From: Acidovorax sp. SUPP3334
GTDB taxonomy: Bacteria > Pseudomonadota > Gammaproteobacteria > Burkholderiales > Burkholderiaceae_C
DNA: 64,000 nucleotides
Assembly: GCF_030159055.1 (NCBI RefSeq)
Contig: NZ_BQXQ01000007.1
Coordinates: 1-64,000 of the forward strand
Direction: 5' to 3'
Shown here: positions 17,432 through 26,064 of the stretch, one piece after another
Position numbering within the stretch: the stretch's first letter is position 1
Layout: each line of letters starts with the position of its first letter
Translations under genes and position numbers: made by a program
The notes under the pieces: generated by a model
What the model was told of the DNA's origin: nothing
Seen by the model: only the letters and a program-made list of their open reading frames with translations
The model's database searches: none

Positions 17432-20311
17432 ATGAGCGATACGACATCCGTATACCAAGCCTACCAAGGCAACACCTATCTCTTCGGCGGCAATGCGCCC
17501 TATGTCGAAGAGATGTACGAGAACTACCTCGTCAACCCCGGCAGCGTGCCTGACACGTGGCGTGAGTACTTCGACGCGCTGCAGCACGTGCCCGCCGTCG
17601 ATGGCTCGAATGCCAAGGATGTGCCCCATCTGCCCGTGGTCAACGCGTTCGCAGAACGTGCCAAGCAAGGTGGCACGAAGGTCGTCGGTGCCACCAGCGC
17701 AGACTCCGAAATGGGCCGCAAGCGCACCGCTGTCCAGCAACTGATCTCCGCCTACCGCAATGTCGGCCAACGCTGGGCCGACCTCGATCCGCTGAAGCGC
17801 ACCGAGCGCCCCGCGATCCCCGAGCTCGAAGCCTCTTTCTACGGCTTCAGCGATGCCGACCAGGAAACGGTGTTCAACACGAGCAACACCTTCTTCGGCA
17901 AGGAAGCCATGCCGCTGCGCGAGCTGATCAATGCGCTGCGCGAGACGTACTGCGGCTCCATCGGCGTCGAGTACATGTACGCCACCGACCAGAACCAAAA
18001 GCGCTGGTGGCAGGAACGGCTCGAAACCATACGCAGCAAGCCCAGCTTCGGTCCTGACAAGCAAAAGCACATCCTGGACCGTCTCACGGCCGCTGAAGGC
18101 CTCGAGCGTTTCCTGCACACCAAGTACGTCGGCCAGAAGCGTTTCTCGCTCGAAGGCGGCGAAAGCTTCATTGCCGCCATGGACGAACTCATCCAGGTCG
18201 CCGGCACCAAGGGCGTCCAGGAAATCGTGATCGGCATGGCCCACCGTGGCCGCCTGAACGTGCTGGTGAACACGCTGGGCAAGATGCCCAAGGACCTGTT
18301 CGCCGAGTTCGACCACACCGCTCCGGAAGAATTGCCTGCCGGTGACGTGAAATACCACCAGGGTTTCAGTTCCGACGTCAGCACCCCTGGCGGCCCGGTG
18401 CACCTGTCGCTGGCCTTCAATCCGTCCCACCTGGAAATCGTGAACCCCGTCGTGGAAGGCTCCGTGCGCGCCCGCATGGACCGCCGCGCCGACCCGCATG
18501 GCAAGCAGGTGCTGCCCGTGCTGGTGCACGGCGATGCCGCTTTCGCCGGCCAGGGCGTGATCCAGGAAACGCTGGCGCTGGCCCAGACCCGTGGCTACTC
18601 CACGGGCGGCACGGTGCACATCGTGATCAACAACCAGATCGGTTTCACGACCTCCGACCCGCGCGACAGCCGCTCCACGCTGTACTGCACGGACGTGGTC
18701 AAGATGATCGAGTCCCCCGTGCTGCACGTGAACGGCGACGATCCCGAAGCCGTCGTGTTCGCCACGCAACTCGCTCTCGAATTCCGCATGGAATTCCAGA
18801 AGGACGTGGTCGTGGACATCATCTGCTTTCGCAAGCTGGGCCACAACGAGCAGGATACCCCGGCGCTCACCCAGCCGCTGATGTACAAGACGATCGGTGC
18901 GCACCCCGGCACCCGCAAGCTGTACGCCGACAAGCTTGCCACGCAAGGCCTGGGCGAAACCCTGGGCGACGACATGGCCAAGGCCTATCGCGCCGCCATG
19001 GACGCGGGCAAGCACACGGTCGATCCGGTGCTGACCAATTTCAAGAGCAAGTACGCCGTGGACTGGAGCCCGTTCCTTGGCAAGAAGTGGACCGATGCCG
19101 GCGACACCGCCATTCCGCTCGCCGAGTGGAAGCGTCTGTCGGAAAAGATCACCACCATCCCTGAAGGCGTGACGCCTCACCAGTTGGTCAAGAAGGTGTA
19201 CGACGACCGCGCCGCCATGGGCCGTGGCGACATTCCCGTGGATTGGGGCATGGGCGAGCACATGGCCTTCGCCTCCCTGGTGGCCAGCGGCTTCCCGGTC
19301 CGCCTGTCGGGCGAAGACTGCGGCCGCGGCACCTTCACGCACCGCCACTCGGTCATCCATGACCAAAAGCGAGAGAAGTGGGATACGGGCACGTATGTGC
19401 CGCTGCAGAACGTGAGCGAGAACCAGGCTCCGTTCGTCGTGATCGACTCCATCCTGTCCGAAGAGGCGGTGCTGGGCTTCGAATACGGCTACGCCTCCAA
19501 CGACCCCAACACGCTCGTGATCTGGGAAGCGCAGTTCGGCGACTTCGCCAACGGCGCGCAGGTCGTGATCGACCAGTTCATCGCCTCCGGTGAAGTAAAG
19601 TGGGGCCGCGTGAACGGCATCACGCTGATGCTTCCGCACGGCTACGAAGGCCAGGGCCCCGAGCACAGCTCGGCCCGCCTGGAGCGCTTCATGCAGCTGT
19701 CGGCCGATGCCAACATGCAGGTGGTGCAGCCCACCACGGCCAGCCAGATCTTCCACGTGCTGCGCCGCCAGATGGTCCGCCACCTGCGCAAGCCGCTGAT
19801 CATCATGACGCCGAAGTCGCTGCTGCGGAACAAGGACGCGACCTCGCCGCTGTCCGAGTTCACCAAGGGCAGCTTCCAGACGGTGATTCCGGAGCAGAAC
19901 GAAGCCATCGACAAGAAGGCCGACAAGATCAAGCGCGTCATCGCATGCTCGGGCAAGGTGTACTACGACCTGGTCAAGAAGCGCGAAGAGAAGGAAGCCG
20001 ACGACGTGGTGATCCTGCGTGTGGAACAGCTCTATCCGTTCCCGCACAAGGCTTTCGCTGCCGAACTGAAGAAGTACCCGAACGCCACCGACATCGTCTG
20101 GTGCCAGGACGAGCCGCAGAACCAGGGCGCCTGGTTCTTCGTGCAGCACTACATCCACGAGAACATGCTCGACGGCCAGAAGCTGGGTTACTCCGGCCGT
20201 GCCGCCTCGGCATCGCCCGCGGTCGGTTATTCGCATCTGCACCAGGAGCAGCAAAAGGCTCTGGTGGACGGTGCATTCGCCAAGCTCAAGGGGTTTGTCC
20301 TGACCAAGTAA
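17432..20311 (+). CDS. sucA: 2-oxoglutarate dehydrogenase E1 component
   Basis: 959 aa, ATG 17432. Thiamine-diphosphate decarboxylase of the TCA cycle, acting on 2-oxoglutarate and passing the succinyl group to the E2 lipoyl arm. Landmarks are the N-terminal E2-binding segment (NTYLFGGNAPYVEEMYENYL), GMAHRGRLNVLVN, HGDAAFAGQGVIQETL, the ThDP fold NNQIGFTTSDPRDSRS, the transketolase-type Pyr domain (GEDCGRGTFTHRHSVIHDQ) and a C-terminal domain. Length matches the 930-960 aa family. First gene of sucA-sucB-lpdA-zapE. A very long open frame on the opposite strand is a codon-bias mirror. Confidence 0.98.
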   Translation: MSDTTSVYQAYQGNTYLFGGNAPYVEEMYENYLVNPGSVPDTWREYFDALQHVPAVDGSNAKDVPHLPVVNAFAERAKQGGTKVVGATSADSEMGRKRTAVQQLISAYRNVGQRWADLDPLKRTERPAIPELEASFYGFSDADQETVFNTSNTFFGKEAMPLRELINALRETYCGSIGVEYMYATDQNQKRWWQERLETIRSKPSFGPDKQKHILDRLTAAEGLERFLHTKYVGQKRFSLEGGESFIAAMDELIQVAGTKGVQEIVIGMAHRGRLNVLVNTLGKMPKDLFAEFDHTAPEELPAGDVKYHQGFSSDVSTPGGPVHLSLAFNPSHLEIVNPVVEGSVRARMDRRADPHGKQVLPVLVHGDAAFAGQGVIQETLALAQTRGYSTGGTVHIVINNQIGFTTSDPRDSRSTLYCTDVVKMIESPVLHVNGDDPEAVVFATQLALEFRMEFQKDVVVDIICFRKLGHNEQDTPALTQPLMYKTIGAHPGTRKLYADKLATQGLGETLGDDMAKAYRAAMDAGKHTVDPVLTNFKSKYAVDWSPFLGKKWTDAGDTAIPLAEWKRLSEKITTIPEGVTPHQLVKKVYDDRAAMGRGDIPVDWGMGEHMAFASLVASGFPVRLSGEDCGRGTFTHRHSVIHDQKREKWDTGTYVPLQNVSENQAPFVVIDSILSEEAVLGFEYGYASNDPNTLVIWEAQFGDFANGAQVVIDQFIASGEVKWGRVNGITLMLPHGYEGQGPEHSSARLERFMQLSADANMQVVQPTTASQIFHVLRRQMVRHLRKPLIIMTPKSLLRNKDATSPLSEFTKGSFQTVIPEQNEAIDKKADKIKRVIACSGKVYYDLVKKREEKEADDVVILRVEQLYPFPHKAFAAELKKYPNATDIVWCQDEPQNQGAWFFVQHYIHENMLDGQKLGYSGRAASASPAVGYSHLHQEQQKALVDGAFAKLKGFVLTK

Positions 20312-20362
20312 GGCCGGAAACCCGATCACACAAAAGCAGAAACATTCCCCGAAAGAATTCCC

Positions 20363-21646
20363 ATGGCTATCGTAGAAGTCAAAGTTCCCCAACTGTCCGA
20401 ATCCGTGGCGGAAGCCACCATGCTCACGTGGAAGAAGAAGGCCGGCGAGGCCGTCGCCATCGATGAGATCCTGATCGAAATCGAAACCGACAAGGTCGTG
20501 CTCGAAGTGCCCGCACCGTCGGCCGGCGTGCTGGCTGAAATCGTCCAAGGCGACGGCGCCACCGTGGTGGCCGACCAGTTGATCGCCAGGATCGACACCG
20601 AAGGCAAGGCCGGCGCCGCTGCGCCTGCCGCGGCAGCCCCTGCCGCCGCTCCCGCAACTGCCGCTGCACCCGCGCCAGCCGCGGCTGCGGCCCCTGCCGC
20701 CGCTGGCGGCTCCAAGGGCGATGTGGCCATGCCGGCCGCCGCCAAGCTGCTGGCCGACAACAACCTTTCCGTCTCGGCCGTGGCCGGCACGGGCAAGGAT
20801 GGCCGCGTGACCAAGGGCGACGTGCTGGGCGCCGTGGCCTCCGGCGCTGCCAAGCCCGCCGCCGCACCCGCTGCGATTCCTACCGGCGTGCCCACCAAGG
20901 CGCTGCCCCAGGTGGCCGCACCGGCCGCCAAGGAAGACCTGAGCGGCCGTCCGGAGCAGCGCGTGCCCATGAGCCGCCTGCGCGCCCGCGTGGCCGAGCG
21001 TCTGCTGCAATCGCAGTCGACCAATGCCATCCTGACCACGTTCAACGAAGTGAACATGGCCCCCGTGATGGACATGCGCAAGAAGTTCCAGGACGCATTC
21101 ACCAAGGAACACGGCGTGAAGATCGGCTTCATGAGCTTCTTCGTGAAGGCTGCCGTGCACGCCTTGAAGAAGTACCCGGTGCTGAACGCCTCGGTCGATG
21201 GCAACGACATCGTCTACCACGGCTACTTCGACATCGGCATCGCCGTGGGCTCGCCCCGTGGTCTGGTGGTGCCGATCCTGCGCAATGCCGACCAGATGAC
21301 GTTCGCCGATATCGAAAAGAAGATCGCCGAGTTCGGCCAGAAGGCCAAGGACGGCAAGCTGGGCATCGAAGAGATGACGGGCGGCACGTTCTCCATCTCC
21401 AATGGCGGCACGTTCGGCTCCATGCTGTCCACGCCGATCATCAACCCGCCCCAGTCGGCCATCCTGGGCGTGCACGCCACCAAGGACCGCGCCGTGGTGG
21501 AAAACGGGCAGATCGTCATCCGCCCGATGAACTACCTGGCCATGTCGTACGACCACCGCATCATCGACGGCCGTGAAGCCGTGCTGGGCCTGGTGGCCAT
21601 GAAGGAAGCGCTGGAAGACCCATCGCGCCTGCTGTTCGACATCTGA
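20363..21646 (+). CDS. sucB: 2-oxoglutarate dehydrogenase E2, dihydrolipoyl succinyltransferase
   Basis: 427 aa, ATG 20363, 51 bp after sucA. Lipoyl domain 1-77 with the lipoylated Lys44 ([10 protein letters not shown]). An Ala/Pro-rich flexible linker (about 80-118) follows, then the E1/E3-binding domain (about 120-157, [20 protein letters not shown]...GRVTKGDVL). A second short linker leads to the catalytic trimer domain (about 195-427) with active-site His398 and Asp402 ([13 protein letters not shown]). It forms the 24-mer core of the complex. The organisation and length are standard (odhB is an alternative symbol). Confidence 0.98.
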   Translation: MAIVEVKVPQLSESVAEATMLTWKKKAGEAVAIDEILIEIETDKVVLEVPAPSAGVLAEIVQGDGATVVADQLIARIDTEGKAGAAAPAAAAPAAAPATAAAPAPAAAAAPAAAGGSKGDVAMPAAAKLLADNNLSVSAVAGTGKDGRVTKGDVLGAVASGAAKPAAAPAAIPTGVPTKALPQVAAPAAKEDLSGRPEQRVPMSRLRARVAERLLQSQSTNAILTTFNEVNMAPVMDMRKKFQDAFTKEHGVKIGFMSFFVKAAVHALKKYPVLNASVDGNDIVYHGYFDIGIAVGSPRGLVVPILRNADQMTFADIEKKIAEFGQKAKDGKLGIEEMTGGTFSISNGGTFGSMLSTPIINPPQSAILGVHATKDRAVVENGQIVIRPMNYLAMSYDHRIIDGREAVLGLVAMKEALEDPSRLLFDI

Positions 21647-21659
21647 TCCCCCTGGAATG

Positions 21660-21709
21660 ACCCACCCGCGTGGCCCGGCCGTTGGCCGCGCCCGCCGGTG
21701 GGTTTTTCT
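21660..21709 (+). terminator. Terminator-like hairpin between sucB and lpdA
   Basis: ACCCACC (from 21660) pairs with GGTGGGT (ending 21702), with GC-rich inner pairing (ggccg/cggcc), followed by TTTTTCTTT. It looks like an intrinsic terminator or attenuator within the operon, 13 nt after the sucB stop. Confidence 0.65.
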
Positions 21710-21733
21710 TTCAACCGATTGAGTGAGATTGAC

Positions 21734-23161
21734 ATGAGCAAACAATTCGACGTGATCGTGATCGGCGGCGGCCCCGGCGGCTACATCGCTGCCATCCGCG
21801 CTGCACAGCTGGGCTTCAACGTGGCCTGTATCGACGAGTGGAAGAACGGCAAGGGCGGTCCCGCACCCGGCGGCACCTGTACCAACGTGGGCTGCATTCC
21901 CTCCAAGGCTCTGCTGCAATCGTCCGAACATTTCGACCAGGCCAACCACCACTTCGCCGACCACGGCATCGAGGTCAAGGACGTCCGCATGGACGTGACC
22001 AAGATGATCGCCCGCAAGGACAGCGTGGTGAAGCAGAACAACGATGGCATCCTGTACCTGTTCAAGAAGAACAAGGTCACGTTCTTCCATGGCCGCGGTT
22101 CGTTCGTGAAGGCGGCCGACGGCGGCTATGAGATCAAGGTCGCCGGTGCGGCCGAAGAGTCCATTACCGGCAAGCAGATCATTCTGGCCACGGGCTCCAA
22201 CGCCCGCGCGCTGCCTGGCGTGCCGTTCGACGAAGAGTTCATTCTCTCCAACGACGGCGCGCTGCGCATTGGCGAGACGCCCAAGAAGCTGGGCCTGATC
22301 GGTGCCGGCGTGATCGGCCTGGAAATGGGTTCGGTCTGGCGCCGCCTCGGTGCCGAAGTGACCGTGCTGGAAGGCCTGCCGACGTTCCTCGGCGCGGTGG
22401 ACGAACAGATCGCCAAGGAAGCCAAGAAGGCGTTCGACAAGCAGAACCTGAAGATCGAGCTGGGCGTGAAGATCGGCGAGATCAAGACCGGCAAGCAGAG
22501 CGTGACGGTCGCCTATACCAACGCCAAGGGCGAAGCCCAGTCGCTGGAAGTGGACAAGCTCATCGTCTCGATCGGCCGGGTGCCCAACACCATCGGCCTC
22601 AATGGCGAGGCCGTGGGTCTGCAGCTCGACGAACGCGGCGCGATCGTGGTCGATGCCGACTGCAAGACCAACCTGCCCGGCGTGTGGGCGGTGGGTGATG
22701 TGGTGCGCGGCCCGATGCTGGCGCACAAGGCCGAGGAAGAAGCCGTTGCGGTCGCAGAGCGCATCGCGGGCCAGCATGGCCATGTGAACTTCAACACCAT
22801 CCCCTGGGTGATCTACACGAACCCCGAGATCGCGTGGGTGGGCCGCACCGAGCAGCAGCTCAAGGCGGACGGCGTGAAGTACAAGGCCGGCACGTTCCCG
22901 TTCCTGGCCAACGGCCGCGCGCGGGCACTGGGCGACACGACCGGCATGGTCAAGTTCCTGGCCGACGCGACCACGGACGAAATCCTGGGCGTGCACATCG
23001 TCGGCCCGATGGCCAGCGAGCTGATCGCAGAAGCCGTGGTGGCCATGGAGTTCAAGGCGAGCGCCGAAGACATCGCGCGCATCTGCCACGCTCACCCCAG
23101 CCTGAGCGAAGCCACCAAGGAAGCGGCCCTGGCCGTTGACAAGCGCACGCTGAACTTCTGA
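21734..23161 (+). CDS. lpdA: Dihydrolipoyl dehydrogenase (E3)
   Basis: 475 aa from ATG 21734 ([20 protein letters not shown]). An upstream ATG at 21698 would start within the terminator-like hairpin and is rejected. FAD-binding GGGPGG at 11-16; redox disulfide Cys49-Cys54 ([13 protein letters not shown]), preceded by a short Gly/Pro insertion typical of betaproteobacterial Lpd. NAD-binding motif at [16 protein letters not shown]. The dimerisation domain carries the catalytic His454/Glu459 pair (HAHPSLSEA). It reoxidises the lipoyl arm of E2 and reduces NAD+. The hairpin upstream implies that its expression is partly uncoupled from sucAB. Confidence 0.98.
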   Translation: MSKQFDVIVIGGGPGGYIAAIRAAQLGFNVACIDEWKNGKGGPAPGGTCTNVGCIPSKALLQSSEHFDQANHHFADHGIEVKDVRMDVTKMIARKDSVVKQNNDGILYLFKKNKVTFFHGRGSFVKAADGGYEIKVAGAAEESITGKQIILATGSNARALPGVPFDEEFILSNDGALRIGETPKKLGLIGAGVIGLEMGSVWRRLGAEVTVLEGLPTFLGAVDEQIAKEAKKAFDKQNLKIELGVKIGEIKTGKQSVTVAYTNAKGEAQSLEVDKLIVSIGRVPNTIGLNGEAVGLQLDERGAIVVDADCKTNLPGVWAVGDVVRGPMLAHKAEEEAVAVAERIAGQHGHVNFNTIPWVIYTNPEIAWVGRTEQQLKADGVKYKAGTFPFLANGRARALGDTTGMVKFLADATTDEILGVHIVGPMASELIAEAVVAMEFKASAEDIARICHAHPSLSEATKEAALAVDKRTLNF

Positions 23162-23175
23162 TTCCGGGAATTTGA

Positions 23176-23234
23176 GCAAAAATGGCTGCCAGCGCTTGAA
23201 ACACTGGCGCAGGCAGCTATATTTTTTATAGCGT
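23176..23234 (-). repeat. 59-bp dispersed element, copy C
   Basis: Minus-orientation copy in the lpdA-zapE spacer: GCTAT-N7-ATAGC, then at the same distance GCGCTGG-C-AGC and TTTTTG. It begins about 15 bp after the lpdA stop and ends just before the zapE ribosome site, so it would be part of any lpdA-zapE transcript and could fold in the mRNA. Confidence 0.8.
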
Positions 23235-23247
23235 TTGGAGTGTGCGT

Positions 23248-24345
23248 GTGAATGTGAAGCAGGCGTATGAAGCGGAGTTGGCCAGCAAGGGCTACCAAAG
23301 CGATCCGGCCCAGTTGCGCGCCGTGGAGGCATTGCAGCGCTGTGCCGACGACTGGGCGCTGTACAAGGAGCGCCGCTCCAACGCTCTGAAAAAGCTCATC
23401 AACCGGCCCGAAGTGCCCCGTGGCGTTTACATGTACGGCGGCGTGGGGCGGGGCAAGAGCTTTCTGATGGATTGCTTTTTCAACGCAGTGCCGATTCGCC
23501 GCAAGGTACGGCTGCACTTTCACGAATTCATGCGCGAAGTGCACCGTGAGTTGGCTGGCCTGCAGGGCACGGTCAATCCGCTCGACGTGCTGGGCGAGCG
23601 CATTTCCAAGCGCTACAAGCTCATCTGCTTCGACGAATTCCATGTGGCCGACATCACCGACGCGATGATCCTGCACCGCCTGCTGGCCGCGTTGTTCGAG
23701 AACGGTGTCGGCTTCGTGACGACGTCCAATTTCGAGCCTGACGGATTGTACCCCGGCGGCCTGCACCGCGACCGCATCCTGCCGGCCATCGAATTGCTGA
23801 ACCAGCGCATGGAAGTCGTCAACGTCGACAACGGCACCGACTACCGTCGGCGCACGCTGGAGCTCGTCCGGCTGTATCACACGCCGCTCGGCCCGCAGGC
23901 GGATGCCGAAATGTCCGAGGCGTTCGACCACTTGGCCGAGGTGCGCGACGAAGACCCTGTGCTGCACATCGAGGCCCGCGAAATCCGTGCGCGGCGCAAG
24001 GCGGGCGGCGTGGTGTGGTTCGATTTCAGCGTGCTGTGCGGCGGCCCGCGCTCGCAGAACGATTACCTCGAAATCGCCACGCAGTTCCATACCGTGCTGC
24101 TGTCCGACGTGCCCCACATGCCCGTGGCAATGGCGTCGCCAGCGCGGCGGTTCACCTGGCTGGTGGACGTGTTGTACGACCGGCGCGTGAAGCTCATACT
24201 CTCCGCAGCCGTGCCGCCCGAGGAGCTCTATACCGAAGGCCCGCTGGCGCACGAGTTTCCCCGCACCGTGTCGCGGCTGAATGAAATGCAGTCCAAGGAA
24301 TTCCTGGCCCTTGAGCGGCGAACCGTCGACACAGGGCTCACCTGA
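23248..24345 (+). CDS. zapE: Cell division protein ZapE (AFG1-type ATPase)
   Basis: 365 aa from GTG 23248 (NVKQAYEAELASKGYQSD), chosen because GGAG at 23237-23240 has 7-nt spacing to it; a GTG six bases earlier would be too close. AFG1-type P-loop ATPase: Walker A GGVGRGKS (64-71), Walker B LICFDEFHVAD, sensor-like TTSNFEPDGLYPGGL. ZapE binds FtsZ and destabilises Z-rings late in constriction, and is needed under stress or low oxygen in E. coli. Location after the 2-oxoglutarate dehydrogenase genes recurs in related bacteria. Family identity is firm. Confidence 0.94.
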   Translation: MNVKQAYEAELASKGYQSDPAQLRAVEALQRCADDWALYKERRSNALKKLINRPEVPRGVYMYGGVGRGKSFLMDCFFNAVPIRRKVRLHFHEFMREVHRELAGLQGTVNPLDVLGERISKRYKLICFDEFHVADITDAMILHRLLAALFENGVGFVTTSNFEPDGLYPGGLHRDRILPAIELLNQRMEVVNVDNGTDYRRRTLELVRLYHTPLGPQADAEMSEAFDHLAEVRDEDPVLHIEAREIRARRKAGGVVWFDFSVLCGGPRSQNDYLEIATQFHTVLLSDVPHMPVAMASPARRFTWLVDVLYDRRVKLILSAAVPPEELYTEGPLAHEFPRTVSRLNEMQSKEFLALERRTVDTGLT

Positions 24346-24359
24346 CCCCATCTTTCAAC

Positions 24360-25070
24360 ATGCCATCCTCCTTCCATCGCCTTTTCATTGCCGCTTCGGT
24401 CGCGTTGGCCGCTTCGCTGGCTGCTGCCCAGGCTCCGCTGGACGGGGCCCGGTCGGCAGCCGATGCGGCCCAGGCCGAGCGCCGCGCCGAACTCGACCAG
24501 ATCCAGAAGGATCGGCGCGCCCTGCAGGCCCGCCGCACGAAGGAAGAGAGCGTTTGCTACCAGCGCTTTGCCGTGGAGGGCTGCCTGGCCGAAGTGCGGG
24601 CGCAGGCACGGGACCAGGAAACCGCGCTGCGCCAGCGAGAGATTGCGATCAACGATGCGGGGCGGCGCGAAAAAGCCGACCTGCGCAAGCAGTCCATCGA
24701 GCAAAAGCAGCAAGAGCAGCGTGAAAAGATCGAAGGCGGAGAGCGTCCCGCGCCCATGCAGGCGGCCTCGCGTGCCCAGTCGCAGGCTCAAGGCCGCGCC
24801 GAGCGCGAGCACGAAGCGCAGCAGCGCGCGGCCCAGCAGCACTCCCGTGAAGAGTCGCACGATGCCGCCAAAGCCCAGCGGGCAGCCGGACAGCCCGCCG
24901 CCATTTCCGAGGCGCGTGCCCGTTACGAGGCCAAGCAAAAGGCCGCGCAGGAACGGCGCGAAAAACATGAGAAGGCCCAGGCCGAAGCCGCTGGGCAGGG
25001 CCGCAAGCCAGCGGCTGCATTGCCACCTCCACCGCCTGCGCCACTGTCTCCAGCCAGCGCCGCGCCTTGA
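24360..25070 (+). CDS. Secreted Ala/Gln/Arg-rich coiled-coil protein of unknown function
   Basis: 236 aa, ATG 24360, 14 bp after zapE and probably cotranscribed with it. Signal peptide 1-23 (LFIAASVALAASLAAA, then QAPLDG). The mature part is almost entirely charged helix with a single pair of cysteines (VCYQRFAVEGCLAEVR, about 66-76) that could form a disulfide. Long Glu/Arg/Gln/Ala repeats (QKQQEQREKIEGGE; RYEAKQKAAQERREKHEK) follow, then a Pro-rich tail (LPPPPPAPLSP). No enzymatic motif was recognised. The CYQ-F-V-GCL segment followed by a long helix recurs in uncharacterised betaproteobacterial secreted proteins. I cannot assign a role. Confidence 0.75.
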   Translation: MPSSFHRLFIAASVALAASLAAAQAPLDGARSAADAAQAERRAELDQIQKDRRALQARRTKEESVCYQRFAVEGCLAEVRAQARDQETALRQREIAINDAGRREKADLRKQSIEQKQQEQREKIEGGERPAPMQAASRAQSQAQGRAEREHEAQQRAAQQHSREESHDAAKAQRAAGQPAAISEARARYEAKQKAAQERREKHEKAQAEAAGQGRKPAAALPPPPPAPLSPASAAP

Positions 25071-25135
25071 CAGGGGTACCGCGGGCCAGGCCAGGCTGAC
25101 TGCGCGCCAGGGGGCTCGCCCTCAGGCGTTGATGA

Positions 25136-25924
25136 TCAGCGCACCAGCCGGGCAGGCTTCTTTTCTTCGGTCAATGCTTCGATTTTCACGATCGCGAGGG
25201 AGAGGTTGTCGCCGCCGCCACGCGCCCGTGACCGCGCTTTTTCGATGAGAAATTCGGTCGCTTCGCGCGGTGACAGCGAGTCCACCACCGAGGCCAATTC
25301 GGTGGGCGAAAAATAGTGCCAGACCCCGTCGCTGCAGGCCAGCAGCACGTCTCCCGGCAACAGCTGCGGAATCATGTGCTGCGTCACCGGGGGATCGCTC
25401 TCGGTGCCCAGGCACCCCACCAGGATGTTGGAATGCGGATGGGTGTTGGCTTCAGCTTCGGTGATTTCTCCGCGGTCCACCAGCGCCTGCACGTAGGAAT
25501 GGTCGCTGGTGCGAAAGGCCAGCCGCGCGCCCTGGAAGTGATAAATGCGCGAGTCGCCTGCATGCGCCCAGTGGCAGTCGCCGCGCGGATTGATGATGAA
25601 AGCCGCCACGGTGCTGTGCGGCTCCTGCTCGGCGGAGATGGCGGTGAGCCGGATCACGATGTGGGCTTCTTCCACCATGTGCTTGAGCATTGCGGCGGTG
25701 TCGTCGCTGTCCGGCGAATACCGCTCGAACCACTGGCGGGCCGTGAGCATCACCTGATCGGAGGCCTTGCGCCCGCCGCTGCGGCCTCCCATGCCGTCCG
25801 CCAACACGCCCAGCACGCAGCCGTTGTAGCGGGGATGGGCGATCAGCGCTACCTGGTCTTGCTGGTATTCGCGGTCGCCCTTGTGGATGCCGGTTGACGC
25901 AGTGAGGCGAAACGGTTTGGTCAT
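25136..25924 (-). CDS. PP2C-family serine/threonine protein phosphatase
   Basis: 262 aa from ATG 25924 (MTKPFRLTAS); the frame is open further upstream but that leader is not family-like. PPM/PP2C motifs: DREYQQDQ (first metal aspartate region), GVLADGMGGRSGG, HAGDSRIYHF, SDGVWHY and a final GGGDNLSLAIVK. It is a soluble Mn2+/Mg2+-dependent phosphatase of the Stp1 type, usually opposing Hanks-type kinases. No kinase gene lies in the window. Divergent from the DinG-like helicase, with 140 bp between starts including a TATTAT/ATAATA box near 25982. Confidence 0.93.
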   Translation of the reverse strand: MTKPFRLTASTGIHKGDREYQQDQVALIAHPRYNGCVLGVLADGMGGRSGGRKASDQVMLTARQWFERYSPDSDDTAAMLKHMVEEAHIVIRLTAISAEQEPHSTVAAFIINPRGDCHWAHAGDSRIYHFQGARLAFRTSDHSYVQALVDRGEITEAEANTHPHSNILVGCLGTESDPPVTQHMIPQLLPGDVLLACSDGVWHYFSPTELASVVDSLSPREATEFLIEKARSRARGGGDNLSLAIVKIEALTEEKKPARLVR

Positions 25925-26064
25925 GGCGGGGATCGTGTGGGGCTGGGAGCCGCGGGCCGGGCGAAGGGGCGGGTGAGCACGTATTATCGGGCGCCCCGTG
26001 GCGGTTTTGCCATGCGACGCGCCCTCAGCGTTCTTTCCTTGCCCTGCCTTTCTTTCTCTTTGCC

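Noticed and set aside
17384-23332. A nearly 6-kb open frame on the minus strand opposite sucA-sucB-lpdA
   Set aside because: It is a mirror of strongly biased GC-rich codons. The translation is low-complexity His/Leu/Gln/Val-rich with no recognisable domain, and all three genes on the plus strand are unmistakable.
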